From assembly GCF_041199995.1 (NCBI RefSeq), contig NZ_CP165646.1:1736001-1800000 (forward strand): a stretch of DNA of 64,000 nt, given 5' to 3'. A program made the translations under genes and the position numbers. This stretch comes from Leptotrichia sp. HSP-342 (GTDB taxonomy: Bacteria; Fusobacteriota; Fusobacteriia; Fusobacteriales; Leptotrichiaceae). Positions 45,513 to 52,913 of this stretch are shown here, one piece after another. The number at the start of each line of letters is the position of its first letter. Positions within the stretch are counted from its first letter, which is position 1. Below the pieces are notes generated by a model. It ran no database searches, was not told where the DNA came from, and saw only the letters and a list, made by a program, of their open reading frames with translations.

Positions 45513-47096
45513 CTATTCAAAATATTTTTGTATATAGTTCCGAGTGTAGTCAACATAGCTTCTCAAGTCAATATCATCATAATTGACAAAGTCTTTTACA
45601 TTTGTTTCAACTTTTCTTATTTTGTATAAATTGCTGTTTATATCTCCAAAACCGTATTTTTCATAATACTTTTCCTGTTTCTGCATAACTGCCTTGTATA
45701 GTCCCGTCTTTGAAAAATATAGTCGATATTTTCTAAATTTATACAACACTTCATTACTTTCAAAGTCTATCTTTCCATTTTCATCACAAGCATAGATATC
45801 TTCATAAACAGAAGCATATATGAAGAATATATCTGGATTTTTGGAAAAAACTTCTTTTACTGCCACTGATATTTCTTTTTTTTCCCAAAAATATAGTTTT
45901 AAAACTTCTGATATCCAAATATGATTTCTTGGCATAATTAACTTGCTGTAGTAAAATTCATCGGTTCCTATAACTTCATTGCCTATCCTATATAAGAACG
46001 AACTTTTATTTTTCAGGAAGTTATCAATATCCTTTATATCGAAAATATTTTTATATTGAACAGCTATCTTCTTTTTTATTTTATTCAGAATATTGCCGTT
46101 TATATTTGTAATAAAAATATCGTTTTCAAAAACCGCAACTATTTCTATATTTTCTTTTGCAAAAATTCTTTTTAACCGTTTTACAATACTTGTTTTATAT
46201 CTATTTAAGGTATGTTTTGTAAATGATGAATTTAACAGCAAATCTCTTGGTGTTTTTTTTATTATATTTTTATCCTTTTCAATTAAAAGTTTACTTTCAA
46301 TCAGCCATTCATACAGATAATCTTTTTGAATTGATAATTTATATACCTTTTTTTGAAGATAATTGTCATAATCATCCATCTTTACTTTTTTTGAATAGTT
46401 TATTCCAGACTGACTAGCATTTGTGAATCCGCTATCTAAAAGTAAAGTTATCAGCTTGTCATTATTGTACTTCAAATACTTTATCTTATTTTTAAGCTTC
46501 ATACTATTGCTATAACTTCCTTTTGTAATAATATTCAAAAGATTTTCCTTTTCATCCCAGTTGCTTTTTTCTTTTATTATAAAATTATACATCTTTTCTG
46601 TTGCCAGTACATCCTGTAGACAATAGTCAATTACTTTGTCCACAATTTCATCATATATATTTTTTTTAATTACGTAATTAAAATTGGCAAAATCCTGTTC
46701 CTCAATACTGTCTCCACAATTAAACTCAAACCCTTTTACTCCGAGATTTAAGTTATATTCATAAGCCAAATCATAAGAGTAAAATTCGTGGTTTTCGTTT
46801 TTGTATTCATCTTTTGGCATATTTCTTATTTTTTTTATTTCGCTATTTAATTTATTTCTACTTACATTTGAATTCCTGTATTTCAAAATGTTATTAATCA
46901 CAATATCATCAAATCCATGTCCTGCATACGAGATTAAAACATTTTTAGAAATTATGTCATACAAAAGTTTTTTCTGACGATTAAAATTATCCGAATCAAT
47001 AATTAATATTTTGTCATCATTTAACTTTTTTAAGACAATACAGAAGTAATTTGGAAAAACTTCAATATCAAATACATATTTATTTGACTTTTTCAT
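45513..47096 (-). CDS. Phage-type DNA polymerase homologue, exonuclease kept, polymerase degenerate
   Basis: A 527-residue protein. The N-terminus is a DEDD 3'-5' exonuclease: motif I YVFDIEVFPNY (Asp10, Glu12), motif II SYAGHGFDDIVINNI (Asp63 or 64) and motif III Tyr158-CLQ-Asp162, plus the DLAYEY...LGVKGFEF region seen in phage polymerases. The C-terminal half recalls the palm and thumb of those enzymes (VQYKNIFDIKDIDNFL, EVLKLYFWEKKEIS, KYRLYFSKTGLYK), but the SLYPS-like motif A is absent and the usual NTDG motif C appears as AVFENDIFIT. It is therefore probably an exonuclease of phage origin rather than a working polymerase. It lies between truB and ruvC with no other phage gene around. 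Confidence 0.6.
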   Translation of the reverse strand: MKKSNKYVFDIEVFPNYFCIVLKKLNDDKILIIDSDNFNRQKKLLYDIISKNVLISYAGHGFDDIVINNILKYRNSNVSRNKLNSEIKKIRNMPKDEYKNENHEFYSYDLAYEYNLNLGVKGFEFNCGDSIEEQDFANFNYVIKKNIYDEIVDKVIDYCLQDVLATEKMYNFIIKEKSNWDEKENLLNIITKGSYSNSMKLKNKIKYLKYNNDKLITLLLDSGFTNASQSGINYSKKVKMDDYDNYLQKKVYKLSIQKDYLYEWLIESKLLIEKDKNIIKKTPRDLLLNSSFTKHTLNRYKTSIVKRLKRIFAKENIEIVAVFENDIFITNINGNILNKIKKKIAVQYKNIFDIKDIDNFLKNKSSFLYRIGNEVIGTDEFYYSKLIMPRNHIWISEVLKLYFWEKKEISVAVKEVFSKNPDIFFIYASVYEDIYACDENGKIDFESNEVLYKFRKYRLYFSKTGLYKAVMQKQEKYYEKYGFGDINSNLYKIRKVETNVKDFVNYDDIDLRSYVDYTRNYIQKYFE

Positions 47097-47128
47097 ATAT
47101 TATTATCACCGCTTTTCAGTTCTGAAAG

Positions 47129-48205
47129 TTACAAAAAATATTTATCTCTTTTCAAATAGATTTTATCTCCCCTAATATTTACAATTTTCACAATCCCTTT
47201 AAATTCTCTTACATTTGTGTTCTTATTTCTCACATATACTTTAAATTTCTGATTTTCTCTTACATTTACTCCTTTACTGATTTCCTTGCTTATATTTTCA
47301 AATTTTTTAAACGTATCAATTACGGTCATTCCATTTTTCAGTTTTCCATACTTCTCATTGGAAACATTTATTCCAAAGTAATCAAGTACATATTCTATGT
47401 CCACAAAGCAGACTATCTCCCTAATTTTTTCCGTTCTTATATCAATATCTTTTCTTACAGCCCAAAAAGACTCATTTTCTTTCTTTTCTTCAAAAAGTTC
47501 CTTCAATTTTCCAATTTCAGCTTCAACTTTTTCTAATGAAATTGCATCTTCAATAACATATTTATCAATTTTAGTTCTCACAAGTCTTGTCATTGTGGCA
47601 AAAACTCCTAATTTCTCTCCAATATCGTAAACTAATGAACGGATATAAGTTCCACTACTGACTTTTGTGTAAAATGAAATTTTAATATTTTGAGCATTTT
47701 CTGAATTTTTCTCTGGACGCACTATCTTTATTTCTCTAATTTCTGATATTTCTACATTCCTTTCGGCTCTTTCCACTTCAATCCCTTTTCTTGCCAAATC
47801 ATAAAGTTTCTTACCGTCAATTTTTATTGCGGAATACATTGGCGGGACTTGTTTTATTTTACCTTTAAAACTATTTACAGCCTGTATTATTTCAGAATCA
47901 CTTATATTAATTTCAGAATCATATTTTTCAACAACTGTCCCTTCTGAATCATAAGTATCTGTCTTATAGCCAAGTTCCATTTCCACATAATATTCCTTAT
48001 CTTTTTTCATCAAACTGTCAGAAAATTTTGTGGCATCATTAATCATAACAATCATAAGTCCCTCGGCCATTGGGTCAAGGGTTCCAGCATGTCCAACTTT
48101 TTTGGCCTTTATCACTCTTTTCAGATGATTTATCGCCCCAAACGAACTTATCCCTTTGCTTTTATTTAAAAGTATCAGTCCATCCTTTGTAAAATTCTTC
48201 TCCAT
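47129..48205 (-). CDS. truB: tRNA pseudouridine 55 synthase TruB
   Basis: Makes pseudouridine at position 55 of tRNA. The start at 48205 follows GGAAGGAG. Motifs are GLILLNKSKGISSF, KVGHAGTLDPMAEGLMIV with the catalytic Asp, YDSEG, QVPPMYSAIKIDGKKLYDLARKG and SSGTYIRSLVYDIGEKLG. The 358-residue protein has a C-terminal PUA-like domain (KYGKLKNGMTVIDTF onward) that is a bit longer than usual. It lies between cls and the polymerase-like gene on the same strand. Confidence 0.95.
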   Translation of the reverse strand: MEKNFTKDGLILLNKSKGISSFGAINHLKRVIKAKKVGHAGTLDPMAEGLMIVMINDATKFSDSLMKKDKEYYVEMELGYKTDTYDSEGTVVEKYDSEINISDSEIIQAVNSFKGKIKQVPPMYSAIKIDGKKLYDLARKGIEVERAERNVEISEIREIKIVRPEKNSENAQNIKISFYTKVSSGTYIRSLVYDIGEKLGVFATMTRLVRTKIDKYVIEDAISLEKVEAEIGKLKELFEEKKENESFWAVRKDIDIRTEKIREIVCFVDIEYVLDYFGINVSNEKYGKLKNGMTVIDTFKKFENISKEISKGVNVRENQKFKVYVRNKNTNVREFKGIVKIVNIRGDKIYLKRDKYFL

Positions 48206-48234
48206 TTTACTCCTTCCTATACCCACCATATTCT

Positions 48235-49845
48235 TTACATTATCGGTGAAATCAGTTTAAACACAGAATTTCTTAGACGTTTTAAAAAAGTAACCTTTTT
48301 CAGCCTTATCTCGTCAAACCTTTCACACACTTCCAAATCTTCTATGAACTGTCCCTTTAAATCTCTGCTAATTTCTTGATTATAAAATACCGAGTTTACT
48401 TCATAATTTATTTCAAAGCTCCGCATATCAAAGTTGCATGTTCCCATTGTGGATATTTTTTCATCCACTATCACATTCTTGCTATGCAAAAATCCCGCCT
48501 GATAACGAAAAATTTCAACTCCAGCTTCTATTAGTTCACCAAAATAAGTTTCTGCTATCCAGTAAGGCATTTTCTTATCCGGCACTCCTGTAACCATTAT
48601 CTTTATTTTGACTCCAGAAAGAGCCGCCATTTTCAGTTGTGAAATCAAATCATAATCAGGTACAAAATATGGACTTTGAATAAGCACTTCTTCTTTTGCC
48701 GTTGCAATCATTTTAGAATACAGATATTTCAAAGTCGTCCATTCAGTGTCAGGCCCGCTTGAGGAAACCTGCATCAGATATTCCAGTTTTTCTTGTTTAT
48801 CTATTGGCTTTTGCTCTTCCAGTTCGTGAACTGCCTCTTTTTTTATATCTTCAATAAAATCGTCTTTCCCACCGCTGTTTAGCCAATCTGTAACAAAAAT
48901 TGCCAGATACTGCCCAATTATTTCTCCTGTAATCCGAATATTCGTATCCCTCCAGCTGTCAAACCTCTTTCCGCCATCTATATATTCCTGCCCTACATTC
49001 ATGCCGCCAGTATGCACTATATTATTATCGATTAACACTATTTTTCTATGATTCCTATAATTCATCTTGGAAATAAAAAATTTCACATCCAAAAACCATC
49101 TTATCTCAATTCCAGCGTTTCTAAGTTCCTTTTTATATTTTCTAGGCAATTTCCAAGTTCCCACTCCGTCAAAAAGAAGTTTTATTTTAACTCCTTCCTT
49201 AGCCTTTTTCAAAAGTGCATTTTTTATTCTTTCCCCAAGCTCATCGGCTCTCCAAATAAAATATTCCATATAAATCGTGCTTTTCGCATTTTCTATATCA
49301 AAAATAATCGAATCAAATGCCTCTTTTCCATGAAAAAATAATTTATACGAATCATTATTGGTCAAAAAGGTCCCTTCAGCCTTGTACAGCATTTTTACAA
49401 GTTCACTTTGCTGACTGCCTAAATTAATATTTTTTATCATTGTATCAATCTGATTCCGTATTGTAGCTTTTATTTCTGCTTCAGTCATTTTAGCTGTGTT
49501 TCCATCGACATTTTCAAGACGATTATAATAAAAAAAGTCCTGTGATCTAAAAATATCCGACACGTCCCGCTGCATAAAATTAAAAATCCTTGAATACAGC
49601 TTTTTTTCTTCCCCCTTCATCTTCTTAGAAATTATCTTATTCCTTCTCCAGTTAATCCCAAATAAAAGATACAAAACCGCTCCACCAAGCGGAAACGTAA
49701 AAATCGTAAAAATCCAGGCAAGCATCGCATTCGGCGATTTATCCGACAACAGTACTGATACTGTCAAAACAATAATTATCAGATAATGCAGCCTTTCAAA
49801 TGGAATTATCCAACTTGAAATAATTATAGCCAGTCCATGCAGCAT
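48235..49845 (-). CDS. cls: Cardiolipin synthase (phospholipase D family)
   Basis: Condenses phosphatidylglycerol to cardiolipin at the inner membrane. The 536-residue protein has two N-terminal membrane segments (residues about 4-32 and 40-65) and two HKD active sites: His266-Lys268-Asp273 in NHRKIVLIDNN and His454-Lys456-Asp461 in LHSKNVIVDEK. The linker YSRIFNFMQRDVSDIF is typical of ClsA-type enzymes. It precedes truB by 29 bases. Confidence 0.95.
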   Translation of the reverse strand: MLHGLAIIISSWIIPFERLHYLIIIVLTVSVLLSDKSPNAMLAWIFTIFTFPLGGAVLYLLFGINWRRNKIISKKMKGEEKKLYSRIFNFMQRDVSDIFRSQDFFYYNRLENVDGNTAKMTEAEIKATIRNQIDTMIKNINLGSQQSELVKMLYKAEGTFLTNNDSYKLFFHGKEAFDSIIFDIENAKSTIYMEYFIWRADELGERIKNALLKKAKEGVKIKLLFDGVGTWKLPRKYKKELRNAGIEIRWFLDVKFFISKMNYRNHRKIVLIDNNIVHTGGMNVGQEYIDGGKRFDSWRDTNIRITGEIIGQYLAIFVTDWLNSGGKDDFIEDIKKEAVHELEEQKPIDKQEKLEYLMQVSSSGPDTEWTTLKYLYSKMIATAKEEVLIQSPYFVPDYDLISQLKMAALSGVKIKIMVTGVPDKKMPYWIAETYFGELIEAGVEIFRYQAGFLHSKNVIVDEKISTMGTCNFDMRSFEINYEVNSVFYNQEISRDLKGQFIEDLEVCERFDEIRLKKVTFLKRLRNSVFKLISPIM

Positions 49846-50024
49846 ATTATCCCCCTCATTTTTTATTTATTAAATTAATCTATCTTTTAGCATTATATCT
49901 ATAATTTTATCACTTTTAACAAAGATTTTCAATCATTCTTATTGAACAAATTCTAAAAACATGACATAACGAATTGAAATTAAAAAGTACATAAATTCAC
50001 GTAAAAAACAGTTCATAATTTATT

Positions 50025-51113
50025 TAATTCATAAATTGCAATATTAATTGCGACATTTTACCAAATTTTTTTTAAAACTAATTTCGTGTAAAAATTTTTC
50101 AAATGGCGTTGCATAGTTTAAACATTTTCTTGGTCTCGAATTTATCAGCATTAAAGTTCTTATCAAGTCTTCTGTATCTATTTTTGATATGTCGGTCTTC
50201 TTTGGGTAAAATTCTCTTAGAAGACCGTTGCTGTTTTCGTTGCATCCTCTCTCCCATGAGCAGTAAGGATCTGCAAAATAGAATTCTATTCCCAGCTTCT
50301 CCACTTCTTCCCAGCATGAAAATTCCTTCCCCCTGTCTGATGTGAAAGTCTTGAATGCTCCTTGTGGAATACTGGCTGTCAGCCGTTTTATTGCTTCTAA
50401 CACTGAATTTTTACTTCTATTTTTCATCTTTATTGCCACATAAAACCTTGTCTTCAATTCCACAAATGTTGCAAAGCAGGCTTTGCTTTCCCCTCTTGAT
50501 GAAACTACCGATTCTAGCTCCCAATGCCCAAAAACTTCTTTTTTCTTGACTTCTTCAGGTCTATCGCCAATTGTCTTCCCAATATTGAATTTTCCTCTCA
50601 TCTCCTTAGTTTTCACTTTCCTTCCCTTTCTTCTCAAGACATTCAGGGAAACATCTAGAAAATTACTGTACAGCCAGTTATAGATAGTTTTAAATAACAG
50701 TCTCCCCTTTAGTTCCCTGCCAGCAATTTGTTCAGGAGACCAGGTTTTACAGAGTCTGTCCTCTATCAGATTTTTCAATTCAGGAGTAATTTTTGAGTTT
50801 CTTCCTTTATTAGCAGATTTTGTATTGGCATTTTCTTGAGCATTTTCAGAAGAGTATTCGCCATTAATTCTTTTTATTTCACGATAAATGGTAGTCCTGT
50901 GCCTGTTAAGGATTTTGGCAATTTTAGAAATTTTGTAATTTTCCTTTAGCAGAACCTCTAGTTTATTTCTTTCATTTATGGTAAAATATTTATGGCTCAT
51001 GATATATTTCCTTTCGTTAATGTTTTTGTCGTTACTAACATTTTAACACGAAATTATCATGAGTTTTTATATTTTTTTAGTTTGTCGCAATATATTTTAC
51101 AATCTATGAATTA
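50025..51113. mobile_element. IS30-family insertion sequence, complete ends
   Basis: An element of about 1.09 kb. Its terminal inverted repeats are TTCATAAATTGC... at 50028-50055 and the matching arm at 51083-51110; 23 of 28 bases agree and both end internally in TTGCGACA. The match extends three more bases outward (TAA/TTA). The single gene runs the length of the element and its stop lies inside the left repeat. I could not find a clean target duplication. The left 44 bases also occur alone at 25906-25949. Confidence 0.85.
50044..51000 (-). CDS. IS30-family transposase
   Basis: A 318-residue DDE transposase. The N-terminal HTH is FTINERNKLEVLLKENYKISKIAKILNRHRTTIYREIKR-like, split here as KISKIAKILNRHRTTIYREI. 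The second and third catalytic residues are present: Asp in TSDRGKEFSCW and Glu in GCNENSNGLLREFYPKK. The first Asp, expected in GHWExD, is replaced: the sequence reads GHWELESV. The enzyme may therefore be inactive, although the gene is otherwise intact. Confidence 0.92.
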   Translation of the reverse strand: MSHKYFTINERNKLEVLLKENYKISKIAKILNRHRTTIYREIKRINGEYSSENAQENANTKSANKGRNSKITPELKNLIEDRLCKTWSPEQIAGRELKGRLLFKTIYNWLYSNFLDVSLNVLRRKGRKVKTKEMRGKFNIGKTIGDRPEEVKKKEVFGHWELESVVSSRGESKACFATFVELKTRFYVAIKMKNRSKNSVLEAIKRLTASIPQGAFKTFTSDRGKEFSCWEEVEKLGIEFYFADPYCSWERGCNENSNGLLREFYPKKTDISKIDTEDLIRTLMLINSRPRKCLNYATPFEKFLHEISFKKNLVKCRN

Positions 51114-51128
51114 GTTAATTTCCTTATG

Positions 51129-52016
51129 TTAAAAATTTAAATTCCAGCTGTTTTTCCATTCTTTCCATTCCTTCGGAGTTACTGTTGCCAAATCAAAATC
51201 TTTCATAAAATCATATGAATCTTCATATTTTTCAAGAGGTGTTATATCTATCAATTCTTTTGGTGCCACTTCATGGTCTATTTCTAAATCTATTCCATGA
51301 TATAATGCTATTTTGGCGTATATTATGACATATACATGCAAGTAAAATTCATAGTTTGGATTATTATCATTTGAAAATTTTCTTGCCACTTTCTGTTCCA
51401 TCATCCCGTCTATCACTTTTTTCATTCCATCAATATCTTTATCTGCCAAAGCACTTAAAAATTCATAATGCAATTCTCCATATTTATAATAACTGTCTTT
51501 CAATGGATTTTCCAAATATGCAGTACATCTTTTTTTGACTTCTTCAAAATCTCCTCTTATTGCATGAAGAATTACACGAATTAAGAAAAATGTTCCATAA
51601 TCATTTTTTAAATAGCCATATTCACTTTTTTCACTATCATAATCATCAGGCATTATCATATCTATATTATTTTTGAAAAATGTTATAAAATCTGGATTAT
51701 TAGACATAAACATTTCAAACATTTGAGTTGGGTGAGTAACAAGCATACTTGACCTACTGGTTGATAGTATTCTCAATTTTCCACCTATATAACAATTTAA
51801 TCTGTGTTCTTTGATATTTTTTTCTATTAATAAATTTATTGAAGAGAATTTATTATAATAATTGGATAAAGTCGACATACAGGCAAATTGATCCCCTTTC
51901 TTATTTTCTATATATTTCAATTCATCTTTATCAAAATCTTCTTCTTTTCTTAAAAAACTTGAAATTAAACTAATTCCTTTTTCGTATTTTTTTTCTCCTG
52001 CTAATACGTTTTTCAT
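51129..52016 (-). CDS. Possible Imm49-family immunity protein
   Basis: A 295-residue, all-helical cytoplasmic protein with no signal or membrane segment. The pattern YGTFFLIRVILHAIRGDFEEVKKRC and the later AKIALYHGIDLEIDHEVAPKELIDITPLEKY resembles Imm49-type immunity proteins, which neutralise polymorphic toxins. No toxin gene is adjacent: an IS30 element lies directly downstream and a repeat lies upstream. It would then be an orphan immunity gene. The ATG at 52016 follows AAAGGAAAG; an upstream start six codons earlier is less likely. Confidence 0.5.
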   Translation of the reverse strand: MKNVLAGEKKYEKGISLISSFLRKEEDFDKDELKYIENKKGDQFACMSTLSNYYNKFSSINLLIEKNIKEHRLNCYIGGKLRILSTSRSSMLVTHPTQMFEMFMSNNPDFITFFKNNIDMIMPDDYDSEKSEYGYLKNDYGTFFLIRVILHAIRGDFEEVKKRCTAYLENPLKDSYYKYGELHYEFLSALADKDIDGMKKVIDGMMEQKVARKFSNDNNPNYEFYLHVYVIIYAKIALYHGIDLEIDHEVAPKELIDITPLEKYEDSYDFMKDFDLATVTPKEWKEWKNSWNLNF

Positions 52017-52077
52017 AATTCTTTCCTTTCTCATTATTATTTATTTTGTATTCCTACAGGTATAATACTATTTATTA

Positions 52078-52376
52078 CCCATTTAAATAGCGAATGTTTA
52101 AATTACATACTATATTCTTTTTGTGCTTAGTATAGTTTCTATTTTATAATGGGGTTTAGTAGGGGTTTAGTATTAGATTATTTTATTTAATATTAGTTTT
52201 TTTCTTTTTTCTTTTCGTAGGATTGCTCATTGCCGCAAATCCTACAACCTATGGCTAGACTACGACTTTTATTTGCCCAACTCCGAAACTCCTCCTTTCA
52301 GTCGTCATACAGTCGTAGTTGAACAAATAAAAGCTCCGTCGGTTTATTAAAACAAAAAAATTATACCTTAATTATC
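52078..52376 (-). repeat. Interspersed structured repeat, copy 2
   Basis: The reverse complement of copy 1 (5779-5945) occupies 52214-52376, with the same inverted pairs: GTAGGATTGC with GCAAATCCTAC and CTTTTATTTG with CAAATAAAAG. A further upstream part (52078-52213, with ATTTAAATAGCGAA and TTTAGTATTAGATTATTTT) is shared with copy 3 only, so the full unit may be about 300 bases. It lies between the immunity-like gene and the ridA terminator, with no open frame. Confidence 0.85.
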
Positions 52377-52385
52377 TTAAAATCC

Positions 52386-52425
52386 TATAAAAAAAGATAA
52401 CTTCAAGTTTCCCCAAAGTCATCTG
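52386..52425 (-). terminator. Terminator of ridA
   Basis: On the minus strand, AGATGACTT pairs with AAGTTATCT and is followed by TTTTTTATAGG, 14 bases after the ridA stop. Confidence 0.8.
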
Positions 52426-52438
52426 TTTCATTTAAAAA

Positions 52439-52804
52439 TTATTCTCCAAAATAAGCTATCGCTTCAATTTCCACCAAAACTCCTTTTGGCAATTTGTCTA
52501 CCGCAAAGGCTGATCTTGCTGGATATGGTTCAGTAAAGTATTCTGCATAAATGTTGTTTACTGCTCCGAAGTCATTGATGTTGTCTAATAATACAGTTGT
52601 TTTTATAACATTTTTTGTTGTTAATCCGTTGTTTTCTAAGATTGCCTTCAAGTTTTCAAGAACTTGTCTTGCCTGCTCTTCTACTGTAACAGCTTCAATT
52701 TGCTGATTTTCAGGATTTATTGCAATTTGTCCTGAGATATATAAAAAGTCGCCTGCTTTTCTAAAGGCTGAATATGGTCCAACTGCTTCTGGTATTTTTT
52801 TCAT
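52439..52804 (-). CDS. ridA: RidA family reactive intermediate deaminase
   Basis: A 121-residue trimeric enzyme that hydrolyses enamine/imine intermediates from amino acid metabolism. Typical features are AVGPYSAFRKAGDFLYISGQIAINPE, EEQARQVLENLKAILENNG, TTVLLDNINDFGAVN and the active-site Arg in YPARSAFAVDKLPKGVLVEIEAIA. The ATG follows TAGGAGGAAGAA. It stands alone with a terminator. Confidence 0.95.
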   Translation of the reverse strand: MKKIPEAVGPYSAFRKAGDFLYISGQIAINPENQQIEAVTVEEQARQVLENLKAILENNGLTTKNVIKTTVLLDNINDFGAVNNIYAEYFTEPYPARSAFAVDKLPKGVLVEIEAIAYFGE

Positions 52805-52913
52805 TTCTTCCTCCTAATTTTTCGTATTTTTTAAATTTTACAATTTTATTCTATCATATTTTTTCAATATCAAAAAGATTTTTCTTTCATTTTGCTTACT
52901 ATTCCCAAAATTA

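Noticed and set aside
50015..51125. A target-site duplication around the IS30 element.
   Set aside because: The bases just outside the inverted repeats do not match as a direct repeat at any plausible boundary.
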